64,000 bases of DNA from Diaphorobacter ruginosibacter. Its GTDB lineage: Bacteria > Pseudomonadota > Gammaproteobacteria > Burkholderiales > Burkholderiaceae_C. Below, one piece after another: positions 24,991 to 34,664 of this stretch (its first letter is position 1; each line of letters begins with the position of its first letter). Both the position numbers and the translations under genes were made by a program. Below the pieces are notes generated by a model. That model saw only the letters and a program-made list of their open reading frames with translations, was not told the origin of the DNA and did no database searches. The DNA lies in NCBI RefSeq assembly GCF_014395975.1, contig NZ_CP060714.1, forward strand, positions 496,001 through 560,000. Reading direction: 5' to 3'.

Positions 24991-25665
24991 ATGCCGAGTA
25001 CCACCGAAGCTCAGAATCTCACGGACCGCATTGCCGAACATTTGCGCAACCAGCTCGTGCTGGGCGAATGGGCGCCGGGGCAGCGGCTGTCGGAGGCGGC
25101 CCTGTGCGAGAGCCTGGAGGTGTCCCGCAGCACGCTGCGCGAGGCATTTCGCGTTCTCACCAAGGAAGGGCTGCTGTCGCACGAGCCGAACAAGGGGGTG
25201 TCGGTGACGGTGCCCAGCATCGCGTCGATCATTGACATCTACCGCGTGCGCCGCATGATCGAATGCCAGGCACTGGCCCAGGGCTATCCCATGCACCCGG
25301 CGCGCGAGCGCATGCGCGGCGCGGTGAAGCAGGCAGGAACCTGCCGGGAGGAGGGCGACTGGCCCGGCGTGGGAACGGCCAACATGTCCTTTCACAAGGC
25401 GGTGGTCGAGCTGGCCGACAGCGAGCGGCTCAACGTGATGTTCTCCCACCTGCTGGCGGAGCTGCGGGTGGCCTTCGGGCTGATGCAGGATCCGCAGTTC
25501 CTGCACGCGCCCTATGTCGACATGAACCAGCAGATCCTTGCGCTGTTCGAGGCGGGCAAGCCCGGGGAGGCCTCGGTGGCGCTCAATGACTACCTGGTGC
25601 ATTCCGAGCGCCTGATCCTTGCGGCCTACGCGCGCCGGCTGGCCGAAAAAGGCATCAAGGGATAG
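24991..25665 (+). CDS. GntR-family regulator (FCD type)
   Basis: A 224-residue GntR regulator. Residues ~10-75 are the winged helix-turn-helix (R-I-A-E-H-L-R-N-Q-L-V-L-G-E-W-A-P-G-Q-R then L-x-V-S-R-S-T-L-R-E-A-F-R-V-L). The C-terminal helical FCD domain has the expected metal-site histidines (S-F-H-K-A-V-V-E-L; H-S-E-R in the last helices). The ATG at 24991 has GAGGAG 12 bases upstream; an earlier in-frame ATG at 24889 would add 34 unlikely residues. It is divergent from the pyroglutamate operon and faces a matching operator, so it probably represses that operon until pyroglutamate or a relative binds (inference). Confidence 0.92.
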   Translation: MPSTTEAQNLTDRIAEHLRNQLVLGEWAPGQRLSEAALCESLEVSRSTLREAFRVLTKEGLLSHEPNKGVSVTVPSIASIIDIYRVRRMIECQALAQGYPMHPARERMRGAVKQAGTCREEGDWPGVGTANMSFHKAVVELADSERLNVMFSHLLAELRVAFGLMQDPQFLHAPYVDMNQQILALFEAGKPGEASVALNDYLVHSERLILAAYARRLAEKGIKG

Positions 25666-25740
25666 CCGGCAGCGCGTTGCGCGACAATGCAGGCTCTGCC
25701 CGACATGGGCATTTTCGCCTTCGTCATTTCCAGCGCACGC

Positions 25741-26796
<1,056 letters not shown>

Positions 26797-26957
26797 GCCC
26801 TCAGGTCGGGAGGGCGGCAGATTGGCCCCATCGACGGGACTACGATGCGTGGTTGTGAGGTTTTCTGTGAATTTGTGAGTAGGCATTCCGCGCGGGTCGC
26901 CCTAACATGGGCCGCGCCTCCCCGCTAGCCCGTGCGCCTCATTCCGGGATCAAGCCC

Positions 26958-28004
26958 ATGCCTCAAATGGTGAATTTCTATCCTCCGCGCCGCCTTGCGC
27001 GCCTGGTGCATTTCCTGGAGAGCCAGGGGCACTCCTGTGTCGAGGCCATGCGGGCAGCGGGGCTTTCCCACGCCATGATGGATCTGGAGTACATCCCGAT
27101 CAACTCCATTTTCGTGCTGCTGCAGGAGATGCTCATGCGCACGGGCCGCACGGATCTGGGATTCGTGGCGGCCCTGGAGATTCCCATCGGCTCCGATGAC
27201 ATTGCGCTGCAACTGCTGCTGAATGCGCCCCGCCTGCGCGATGCGTTTCTCATGCTCGCGAAATATTCGACGCTGCTGTCGCCGGTGCTCCACCTGACGG
27301 TGCATGAGCGCGATGACGGGGGCTGCACGCTCGAACTGAGGCTGAAGTCTTCGCTGGCCTATGAAGTCGGCCTGCTGCTGCTGGAGTCGATCGCCCTTTC
27401 AGGGCACAAGTACCAACAATTTGCTCTGCAGGATCGGATGCTGCCTTGCTCGTTCGCCTTTTCCTGGCCGACCCCGGCACACGCATACCGCTACCGCGAG
27501 ATTCCGGGGGCGCAGGTGCGCTTCGGCCTCGGGGGGGAGATGCGTGCGCTGATGCACTATGGCGCGGACGTGGCGATGCGTCCCATGCCGAACGCGGATG
27601 CGCGCGTGCATCAATCGGTGGAGCGCAAGGCCCGGCTGGCGGTCACGGCGCTGGAGCGCGAACTGAGCTACAGCGAATGGACACGCCACACGCTCGCGCA
27701 GATGGAGGACGAGATGCTCACGCAGGAGTCCGCGGCGCGGCTGCTGCAAATGTCCGCGCGGACGCTGGCGCGGCACCTGGAGCGCGAGGGCGCGGCGTTC
27801 GGCGAGATCGCGCACGAGGTGCGGATAGAGCGCGCGCGCCAGCTGCTCGCCACCTCGGACATGTCGATCCACGACATCGGCCTGAAGCTCGGCTTTGCGA
27901 GCCAGGCCAACTTCGCGCGCAGCTTCAAGGCCAGGACGGGGAACTCGCCTTCGCAATTCAGGCAGCTCAGGCAGTGCCGGCAGGCAGGGCAGGAGCCGGC
28001 CTGA
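26958..28004 (+). CDS. AraC-family regulator with Arabinose_bd-type N-domain
   Basis: A 348-residue regulator. The N-terminal ~200 residues are of the Arabinose_bd type found in OruR/ArgR-like AraC proteins. The C-terminal ~100 residues carry the two helix-turn-helix motifs (A-A-R-L-L-Q-M-S-A-R-T-L-A-R-H-L, then S-D-M-S-I-H-D-I-G-L-K-L-G-F-A-S-Q-A-N-F-A-R-S-F-K). The start at 26958 is preferred but 26907 is also open. It is convergent with mgtC (25 bp apart) and no obvious target operon is adjacent, so its regulon is unknown. Confidence 0.9.
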   Translation: MPQMVNFYPPRRLARLVHFLESQGHSCVEAMRAAGLSHAMMDLEYIPINSIFVLLQEMLMRTGRTDLGFVAALEIPIGSDDIALQLLLNAPRLRDAFLMLAKYSTLLSPVLHLTVHERDDGGCTLELRLKSSLAYEVGLLLLESIALSGHKYQQFALQDRMLPCSFAFSWPTPAHAYRYREIPGAQVRFGLGGEMRALMHYGADVAMRPMPNADARVHQSVERKARLAVTALERELSYSEWTRHTLAQMEDEMLTQESAARLLQMSARTLARHLEREGAAFGEIAHEVRIERARQLLATSDMSIHDIGLKLGFASQANFARSFKARTGNSPSQFRQLRQCRQAGQEPA

Positions 28005-28029
28005 CGCACCGGCCTCCGCTCTCGGGATG

Positions 28030-28746
28030 TCATTCCTCGGTGCTGGGGTTCCAGAAGGACTGCAGCACGCCGGGCAAGGCCTCGATCTGCCGGATCACGT
28101 CGTCGAGTTCGGAGGCATCGACCGAGGTGGCGTGCAGCACGATCTCGATCTCCGTGTCCTGCGGCCCGAAGGGGTGCTTTTCCACCGAACGCGCGGGGTA
28201 GTTCGCCGCATCGAGCAGCATGAGCATCTTCTCGCGCACGGCCGCCTGCACGCTGTTGTTGCAGATTGCGTAGACGTAGTAGATGGCTTCGCCGGCCCCC
28301 TCGTTCACGGGGCGCCGGTTGATGCTGTTGACGACCGGGCGCAGCAGCGTGTTGGCCGCGAGCACGAACAGCGCGGCCATGCCGCCTTCGACGATCATGC
28401 TCGCGCCGCAGCATGCGCCGACGGCGGCCGAACCCCACAGCGTGGCGGCGGTGTTCAGGCCCGTGACGTTGGCGCCTTCCTTCATGATCGATCCCGCACC
28501 CAGGAAGCCGACACCCGAGACCACGTAGGCGATCACGCGCGTCGAGCCCTCGGGCCCGGCCAGGCGCATGGCCAGGTCCACGAACACGGCGGCGCCGACG
28601 GCCACCAGCGTGTTGGTGCGCAGGCCCGCCGTGCGCTGGCGGATCTGCCGCTCGAGGCCGATCAGGCTGCCGAAGATGAACGCGAAGACCAGGGCGACCA
28701 GCGTGTTGAGCGCCGCCAGGGCATTGAAATTGTGCAGTGCTTGCAT
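28030..28746 (-). CDS. mgtC: MgtC/SapB-family membrane protein
   Basis: A 238-residue MgtC homologue. The hydrophobic N-terminal half has four to five membrane segments with the family signature G-S-L-I-G-L-E-R-Q and G-V-G-F-L-G-A-G-S-I. The C-terminal ~90 residues form a soluble ACT-like domain as in Salmonella MgtC. MgtC proteins adapt cells to low magnesium, partly by inhibiting ATP synthase. The gene lies 28 bp downstream of mgtA on the same strand, matching the mgtCB arrangement but with reversed order. The long C-terminal domain distinguishes it from short SapB proteins. Confidence 0.9.
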   Translation of the reverse strand: MQALHNFNALAALNTLVALVFAFIFGSLIGLERQIRQRTAGLRTNTLVAVGAAVFVDLAMRLAGPEGSTRVIAYVVSGVGFLGAGSIMKEGANVTGLNTAATLWGSAAVGACCGASMIVEGGMAALFVLAANTLLRPVVNSINRRPVNEGAGEAIYYVYAICNNSVQAAVREKMLMLLDAANYPARSVEKHPFGPQDTEIEIVLHATSVDASELDDVIRQIEALPGVLQSFWNPSTEE

Positions 28747-28774
28747 GTTGTCCGTTCTTTGATGGGCCGCTGCT

Positions 28775-31570
28775 TCATTGCCAGCCGTAGCGCTTCACAT
28801 ACACGCGCTTGAGCAGCGTGGTGAGGCAAGCGTATGCAAGCAATATGACAATCATCCACGGGAAATAGCCGGCAGGCAACGGCTCCAGCTTGAACCAGCT
28901 GGCGAGCGGCCCCATGGGCAGGAAGATGCCGACGGCCATCACCACGGCGGTCATCAGCATCAGCGGCCAGCCGGCACGGCTCTGCACGAACGGAATCCTG
29001 GGCGTGCGGATCATGTGCACGACCAGCGTCTGGGTCAGCAGCCCCACCACGAACCAGCCCGACTGGAACAGCGTCTGCTTCCCGGGGGTGTCCGCGTGGA
29101 AGACGAACCACATCAGCATGAACGTGAGCACGTCGAACAGCGAGCTGATCGGGCCGAAGAACACCATGAAACGGCCCAGATCGGCGGGATTCCAGCGCAG
29201 GGGCATCTTCAACAACTCCTCGTCCACGTTGTCGAAGGGAATGGCGATCTGCGACACATCGTAGAGCAGGTTCTGCACCAGCAGCTGCATCGGCAGCATT
29301 GGCAGGAATGGAATGAATGCCGAGGCAATCAGCACCGAGAACACGTTGCCGAAATTGGAGCTCGCCGTCATGCGGATGTACTTGAGCATGTTGCTGAAGG
29401 TGCGGCGGCCCTCGATCACGCCCTGCTCCAGCACCATCAGGCTTTTCTCCAGCAGGATGATGTCGGCCGCTTCGCGGGCGATGTCCACCGCACCGTCCAC
29501 GCTGATGCCGATGTCGGCGGCACGAAGCGCGGCCGCGTCGTTGATGCCGTCGCCCATGAAACCCGTGACGTGGCCGTTGGCACGCAGCGCATGCACGATG
29601 CGTTCCTTGTGCAGCGGGGCGAGCTTGGCGAACAGCGTGTGCCGCTCCACTTCGTTTCGCAACGCGGCGTCGTCCAGGGCCTCGACATCGCTGCCGAGCA
29701 GTGCATCGCCCACGTCCAGCCCCACATCGCGGCACACCTTGCGCGCGACGAGCTCGCTGTCGCCGGTCAGCACCTTCACCGCGACACCGTGATCGTGCAG
29801 CGCGGCGATCGCAGCGGCCGCGGACTCCTTGGGTGGATCAAGGAAAGCAACATAGCCGATCAGCGTGAGCCCGGATTCATCGGCGACGCTGTAGGCAGTC
29901 CTGCCGGGCGGCACCTCCTTCATGGCCACGGCGACCACGCGCAGGCCTTCGCTGTTGAGCTGCTGCGTCACCTCGAGCACCTGTGCCACGCGCTCGGGCG
30001 TGAGTGGAAGATCCGCATCGCCATCGCGCATCTGCGTGCAGCACTGCAGGATTTCCTCGAGCGCGCCCTTGCAGATCAGTTCGTGATGGTGATTGCGCTC
30101 CGCCACGACCACCGACATGCGGCGGCGCTGGAAGTCGAACGGGATCTCGTCCACCTTGCGGTAGTCCTCGGCCATGCGCATCGACTGCGTGAGCTCCGCA
30201 TGCTCGAGCACGGCGCGGTCCAGCAGGTTCTTGAGGCCCGTCTGCCAGTAGCTGTTCAGGTAGGCGAACTGCAGCACCCCGTCGCTCGGATGGCCCATCA
30301 CGTCGGTATGGCGTTCGAGCGCGATCCGGTCCTGCGTGAGCGTGCCCGTCTTGTCGGTGCACAGCACGTCCATGGCACCGAAGTTCTGGATCGCATCGAG
30401 CCTCTTGACGACGACCTTGCGGCGAGACAGGGCCACGGCGCCCTTGGCGAGCGTCGAGGTCACGATCATCGGCAGCATCTCGGGCGTGAGTCCCACGGCG
30501 ACCGACAGCGCGAACAGAAAGGCCTCCAGCCAGTCGTTCTTGGTGACCCCGTTGATCACCAGCACCAGCGGCACCATCACCGCAGCGAAGCGGATGAGCA
30601 GCCAGCTCACGCTGTTCACGCCGCTCTCGAACGCGGTGGGCGCGCGGTCGGTGCTGGTCACGCGCGTGGCGATCGCGCCGAAGTAGGTGCGGTTGCCCGT
30701 GGCCAGCACGACGGCGTGAGCGGATCCAGACACCACGTTCGTCCCCATGAACAGCAGGTTGCCTGCATCGAGCACGCTGCCGGCCGAGATACCGGCGGCA
30801 CCGGGCGTATCAGCCACGGGGGCCGGCTGCTTTTCGACGGGCAGCGATTCCCCGGTCATCGCCGCCTGGCTCACGAACAGGTCCTTGGCGGCGAGTACGC
30901 GGCAGTCGCAGGGAATCATGTCGCCGGCCGACAGGGCGATGACGTCGCCCGGCACCAGATCGCGCAGCGGCAGTTCCTCGGTGCGGGCCTGCGCGCCGAA
31001 GCCGCTCGGGCGCGGTGCCTCGCCGGGTTCGGAGGGCGTGGAGTCGGCGAACGCGCTGTCCTGCATGTGCGCGGGCCGCAGCACGGTCGCCCGGTTGCTC
31101 ACCAGTGCCTGCAGGCGCGCGGCGGCGCGGCTGGAGCGGCCCTCCTGCACGAACCGCAACAGGGTGGACAGCACGACCATGCTGCCGATGACGACGGTGG
31201 CCTTGTGGTCCTCTGTGAGGTACGAGACGACGGCCAGCACGGTGAGCAGCAGGTTGAACGGGTTCTTGTAGCACTGCCACAGATGCAGCCACCAGGGCAG
31301 CGGCTTCTCGTGTTCGACCTCGTTGGGCCCGAGGCGCGCGAGGCGTGCCGCGGCCTCGTCGTGGCTCAGGCCGTCGGTGCCCGACTGCAGGTGCTCGAGC
31401 ACCTGCCTCGCATCGCTTCGGGCGGCATGCAGCAGCTCGCGCGTCAGCTCAGGCGACGCGGCGCGCGATGATGCCGGGCCCGGCCCGGTGGGAATGTGGT
31501 GGCGCTGGAAGAAGCCGCCCGCGCGGCGGCTGCGCAGAAAGGCGCGGAAGAGATTGCGGAGGACTTGCAT
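28775..31570 (-). CDS. mgtA: Magnesium-translocating P-type ATPase MgtA/MgtB
   Basis: A 931-residue P3B-type ATPase that imports Mg2+. It has a hydrophilic N-terminus with Arg-rich segment, a cation-ATPase N-domain (G-L-x-x-x-E-A-A-A-R-L ... L-G-P-N-E-V), the phosphorylation motif C-T-D-K-T-G-T with Asp406, and the hinge G-D-G-I-N-D-A-A-A-L. About ten membrane segments are visible. ATG 31570 is preferred over a 70-codon upstream extension, which has atypical composition. It lies 16 bp after the MgtE-N-like gene and 28 bp before mgtC. Low-Mg2+ control is expected from the family; the leader is described separately. Confidence 0.95.
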   Translation of the reverse strand: MQVLRNLFRAFLRSRRAGGFFQRHHIPTGPGPASSRAASPELTRELLHAARSDARQVLEHLQSGTDGLSHDEAAARLARLGPNEVEHEKPLPWWLHLWQCYKNPFNLLLTVLAVVSYLTEDHKATVVIGSMVVLSTLLRFVQEGRSSRAAARLQALVSNRATVLRPAHMQDSAFADSTPSEPGEAPRPSGFGAQARTEELPLRDLVPGDVIALSAGDMIPCDCRVLAAKDLFVSQAAMTGESLPVEKQPAPVADTPGAAGISAGSVLDAGNLLFMGTNVVSGSAHAVVLATGNRTYFGAIATRVTSTDRAPTAFESGVNSVSWLLIRFAAVMVPLVLVINGVTKNDWLEAFLFALSVAVGLTPEMLPMIVTSTLAKGAVALSRRKVVVKRLDAIQNFGAMDVLCTDKTGTLTQDRIALERHTDVMGHPSDGVLQFAYLNSYWQTGLKNLLDRAVLEHAELTQSMRMAEDYRKVDEIPFDFQRRRMSVVVAERNHHHELICKGALEEILQCCTQMRDGDADLPLTPERVAQVLEVTQQLNSEGLRVVAVAMKEVPPGRTAYSVADESGLTLIGYVAFLDPPKESAAAAIAALHDHGVAVKVLTGDSELVARKVCRDVGLDVGDALLGSDVEALDDAALRNEVERHTLFAKLAPLHKERIVHALRANGHVTGFMGDGINDAAALRAADIGISVDGAVDIAREAADIILLEKSLMVLEQGVIEGRRTFSNMLKYIRMTASSNFGNVFSVLIASAFIPFLPMLPMQLLVQNLLYDVSQIAIPFDNVDEELLKMPLRWNPADLGRFMVFFGPISSLFDVLTFMLMWFVFHADTPGKQTLFQSGWFVVGLLTQTLVVHMIRTPRIPFVQSRAGWPLMLMTAVVMAVGIFLPMGPLASWFKLEPLPAGYFPWMIVILLAYACLTTLLKRVYVKRYGWQ

Positions 31571-31586
31571 GTTTCTCTCCCCATCG

Positions 31587-32027
31587 TCATGCGCCGGTCT
31601 TTCCGTTGTTCCTGCGCAGTCGCTGCCACTGCGCGCGCAAGGGGGCGAGCAGCTTGTTGCGCAGGGACTCGTCGCGCATCGCCTCGGCCTTGCAGGCCTG
31701 ATGCCAGATGGCACGCTGCGCTGTCGAGAGCTCGCGGAAGACGGCCGCGCGCTTGTCGGTGGGCAGCAGGCGGAGGGCATCGACCTGGCGTGGCGCCTTC
31801 ATGTGGGAGAGGGTGTCCGCGAAGGCGCGGCTTCCCAGGTGGGCGTGCAGTTGCTGCAGCAGGTCGGCGCGGTCGTTGTCGAGCGTGGCGAGCACGGCAC
31901 GCTCGCGCATGACGATGAGGCGGTCGGCGCGTGCAGCGGTGGCCTGTGGCGTGCTGTTGCGGATGATTTCGCGGGGGGTGTTCTGCACCGGGCGGGCGGT
32001 GCGCAGTGCGTTGCGGATGCTTTGCAT
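31587..32027 (-). CDS. Small soluble protein resembling the MgtE N-domain
   Basis: A 146-residue, basic, cytoplasmic protein. The middle section (A-T-L-D-N-D-R-A-D-L-L-Q-Q-L and L-R-L-L-P-T-D-K-R-A-A-V-F-R-E-L) has the helical-repeat spacing of the MgtE intracellular N domain, which senses Mg2+ in MgtE transporters. No membrane part or CBS pair follows, so it is a stand-alone domain. The start at 32027 has AAGGAG seven bases upstream. It lies directly before mgtA, so a regulatory or accessory role for the pump is likely (inference). The MgtE-N match is by eye and moderate. Confidence 0.75.
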   Translation of the reverse strand: MQSIRNALRTARPVQNTPREIIRNSTPQATAARADRLIVMRERAVLATLDNDRADLLQQLHAHLGSRAFADTLSHMKAPRQVDALRLLPTDKRAAVFRELSTAQRAIWHQACKAEAMRDESLRNKLLAPLRAQWQRLRRNNGKTGA

Positions 32028-32287
32028 GGGCGGCTCCTTCGGCGGGTCAGGGCGAAGGAAGCCGCGCCCGGGTTCATTCCACGCGTGGGCGTTTTCCTCT
32101 CGCCTGACCCATTGGGTTCAAGACGAAAAACTCCATGGCGCAGCAGCACATGCGGGCTGCGCCAGCCGACAGGGCTCGTGATGGAGCCGTGCCGGCGTTG
32201 CGAGATCGGGACGGGTCGGGGTCCATGGCTTTCGGATCCTTTTGAAGAATGGATGGGCGGTGCGCCGCTTGAAGGGCGGCGCGCGGG

Positions 32288-32488
32288 TCAGCGCACGCTG
32301 CGTTTCTGCGTCGCGAGGAAATTGCGGATGCGGTGCGTCGGCCAGCAGGTCTGCGTATCCAGCTCGCGCAGTTGCTCGAGCGGCGATGCTGCAGTGCGGT
32401 CCACGGCATGCGCTGCCGCCATGGTCGTGCCAGCGGCGGGTGCGCATGTACGCTGCGTACGGATCGTGCGGATGAAAAGGGTCTTCAT
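32288..32488 (-). CDS. Small unknown protein heading the magnesium operon
   Basis: A 66-residue ORF not matching any family I know. It begins M-K-T-L-F-I-R-T-I-R-T-Q-R-T, continues with an Ala/Thr-rich stretch, and ends R-N-F-L-A-T-Q-K-R-S-V-R, strongly basic. The main support is a near-perfect Shine-Dalgarno GAGGAG about six bases before the ATG at 32488, in a genome where most starts have weaker sites, and its place 260 bp ahead of the MgtE-N-like gene on the same strand. There is no membrane segment. It could be a small regulatory protein or an expressed leader ORF of the mgt operon. Confidence 0.5.
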   Translation of the reverse strand: MKTLFIRTIRTQRTCAPAAGTTMAAAHAVDRTAASPLEQLRELDTQTCWPTHRIRNFLATQKRSVR

Positions 32489-32828
32489 GGCGTTCTCCTC
32501 TGCGAGAAAAGCCACGTGACGGTACGTGTCAAGACTGCGGCGCCCTTAAGGGCGCCGAAGTGATTCAGTGATGAAAAATGCGCAAGTGCAACCCATCGGC
32601 TCCGTCAGGGAGCTGCATGGGATGTGAAGGGCTTGTCGCGCAAAGCGCGCCGCAAGGCATTGAACGGTTCTGGTGCCGACGAAGGCTCCCGTTCAAGCAG
32701 GGAGTCTGTCAGTCGGCCAGCAACGCTGCCATTGCGGCGAGCGATAAATCACTGGTTGAACTGGCACTGTCCACGTGGGGACTCCTGAAATTGCGATCCC
32801 GGCATTATCGCTTTTTGCGAAGGAATGG
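32489..32828 (-). promoter_or_regulatory. Leader/promoter region of the magnesium operon
   Basis: This 340-bp gap between the fusion desaturase gene and the 66-residue ORF shows no convincing gene. It holds a perfect 20-bp palindrome (32538-32557) close to the first start codon and a TTGACA-like element on the minus strand at 32527-32532, but no good -10 partner. Its length and hairpin make it a candidate Mg2+-responsive leader; no known riboswitch class is recognised. Confidence 0.45.
32538..32557. repeat. Perfect 20-bp palindrome in the magnesium-operon leader
   Basis: The sequence CGGCGCCCTTAAGGGCGCCG is its own reverse complement. It lies 50 bp upstream of the 66-residue ORF start. As RNA it would form a very stable eight-pair stem with a CUUAAG-derived loop; as DNA it could bind a dimeric regulator. 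There is no T-run after it on the minus strand, so a simple terminator is unlikely. Confidence 0.8.
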
Positions 32829-34592
32829 TCAAGTTTTCGGGGTTTTTTCGCTTGACTTTTGCGTACAGGCTCCGTTAACCAGGCCATGGACGATCAGCGC
32901 CTGCGCCGCGTAGTAGGTCAGCAGCACCCAGAAAAGGGCGTGGGGCAGGGGAGCGACGAAGCGGTCGACGGCAATGATCGAGTCGCTGAGCATGAAGACA
33001 CTCGCGCCGATGGCGACCTGCACCGCGTTGCCGTTGCCGCGGCCGAGCGTGCGTGCCCGCCCCCATGCCTGGGCCGCCATCAACGCGATCACCGTGACGT
33101 AGACGGCCACCGGAATCCGCATGTCGGCGGGCAGGCCTTGCGTGAACAGAAAGGCGTACATGGCCGCGCCAACCGCCAGGATGACGACAAGTGCGGTGCG
33201 ATGCTCGAACCAGGGAATCGCGCGTTGCTTGAATGCGGCGATGTAGGCGACGTGGGCGACCAGGAAGCTCACCAGCCCGGGGAGAAACAGGTTCGGATTC
33301 GGCATCATGAGGAAGATGTCACCTGCCAGGGATGCCGCCAGTGCAGCGAGCAGCCAGCGATTGCCCGCCTGCTGCGCCTGTCCGAGGGAGAGCACGTGCA
33401 CGATGGCGAAGACCATCGCGACCGGTTTGAAGACCATGTGCAGTTCCTGGAAGCCGAGCGCGCCGGTGGCGGCCGCCATCGCACCGCAGTCCAGCATGAG
33501 GGCGAACCACACGCCGATACGGCCCTGCAGCGCCGCGCCCAGGGTCCATTGGCCGACCGTCATCGCGGCAAACCAGATCAGGTTGTGCGCCAGCGGCGCG
33601 GTGTCGGCATTCCAGAGGAACAGAGCCGCGCCCGCGATCAGCGCACCGAACTGCAGCCATGCGAACACCGCCATGCCGGGCGTGAGCGGCGGGTTGAACA
33701 GCGCGCGATGCGCCTCGAGCTCGAAGGCCGGCTTGGGAAATCGCTCGGCCACGTCCGCGGGCCTCCAGCCCGGCGGCTTGATCCACACCCTGAGCTTGTC
33801 AGAGAAACGTCGGGCATGCCAGCTGTCGTGCGCCAGCTGGCTGTAGATGGAGACATTGGCCCACAGGGGATCCCAGCTGCGGAGCAGGCCGCGTGTGCCG
33901 TACACGCAGGGCTCCCGGTCGTCCTCGGCCTGGTAGGTGCCGAACAGGCGGTCCCAGACCAGCAGGATGCCGCCGTAGTTCCTGTCGAGGTAGACATCGT
34001 TGACGGCGTGGTGCACGCGGTGGTTGCTGGGCGCGCAGAACCAGCGGTCGAACCAGCCGAGGCGGCGTATCTGCTCGGTGTGCACCCAGAACTGGTAGAG
34101 CAGGTCGATCAGCCCGACAACGACGAACACGAGCGGCGGAACCCCGATCAGCGCCATCGGCAGGTAGAAGGTCCACGACAGCAACGCATAGCTGCCCGGC
34201 TGGCGCAGCGCGGTCGACAGGTTGTAGTGCTGGCTCTGGTGGTGCACCACGTGCGCGGCCCAGAGCACGCCGACTTCATGGCCCAGGCGATGGTTCCAGT
34301 AGTACAGGAAGTCGTAGAGGAGCAGCGCAAGCATCCAGCCGCCGACGCTGGTCCAGAACGCATCGTTGCGCCACAGCGCGAAATGTTCGAACACGGCCAC
34401 GTAGATGCCCACGGCCAGCAGCTTGGTGAACACGGCGCTGGTCTGGCTCAGCAGGCCCAGGTTCATCGAGCTGAACGCATCGGCAAGGCGATAGGGGTGC
34501 TTGCGTCGGCGCATGCTCACGAGCCATTCGATGGCGATCAGCAACAGGAAGACCGGCGTGGCCAGGACGATGACTTGGCTGGGTGACAACAT
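32829..34592 (-). CDS. Fusion: fatty acid hydroxylase/alkylglycerol-monooxygenase type + YhhN/TMEM86 lysoplasmalogenase type
   Basis: A 587-residue membrane protein with two unrelated enzyme domains. Residues ~1-290 are a di-iron sterol-desaturase/fatty-acid-hydroxylase domain with the histidine boxes H101-x3-H105, H114-x2-H117-H118 and H191-x2-H194-H195; close relatives include TMEM195, the alkylglycerol monooxygenase. Residues ~330-575 are a YhhN/TMEM86 domain with the landmarks L-A-G-D-I-F-L-M, F-L-V-A-H-V-A-Y-I and L-S-D-S-I-I-A-V; characterised TMEM86 proteins are lysoplasmalogenases. Both named enzyme types cleave ether or vinyl-ether bonds of lipids, so a bifunctional ether-lipid degradation enzyme is an attractive inference. 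Start 34592 is chosen at the first membrane helix. Substrate specificity is unproven; the hydroxylase could act on other lipids. Confidence 0.88.
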   Translation of the reverse strand: MLSPSQVIVLATPVFLLLIAIEWLVSMRRRKHPYRLADAFSSMNLGLLSQTSAVFTKLLAVGIYVAVFEHFALWRNDAFWTSVGGWMLALLLYDFLYYWNHRLGHEVGVLWAAHVVHHQSQHYNLSTALRQPGSYALLSWTFYLPMALIGVPPLVFVVVGLIDLLYQFWVHTEQIRRLGWFDRWFCAPSNHRVHHAVNDVYLDRNYGGILLVWDRLFGTYQAEDDREPCVYGTRGLLRSWDPLWANVSIYSQLAHDSWHARRFSDKLRVWIKPPGWRPADVAERFPKPAFELEAHRALFNPPLTPGMAVFAWLQFGALIAGAALFLWNADTAPLAHNLIWFAAMTVGQWTLGAALQGRIGVWFALMLDCGAMAAATGALGFQELHMVFKPVAMVFAIVHVLSLGQAQQAGNRWLLAALAASLAGDIFLMMPNPNLFLPGLVSFLVAHVAYIAAFKQRAIPWFEHRTALVVILAVGAAMYAFLFTQGLPADMRIPVAVYVTVIALMAAQAWGRARTLGRGNGNAVQVAIGASVFMLSDSIIAVDRFVAPLPHALFWVLLTYYAAQALIVHGLVNGACTQKSSEKTPKT

Positions 34593-34664
34593 GGCCGTGA
34601 TTGTCGTGTGCCGCCGCGGGTGCGCCACTGGCGTGAACCCTGAGCATGAAGGCGGGCGCGCTGA

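Noticed and set aside
32074..32226. 50-residue minus-strand ORF between the 66-residue ORF and the MgtE-N-like gene
   Set aside because: Ribosome site (AAGGAT) is weak and 11 bases away, and composition is unremarkable; not enough to call a gene, though a leader peptide cannot be ruled out.
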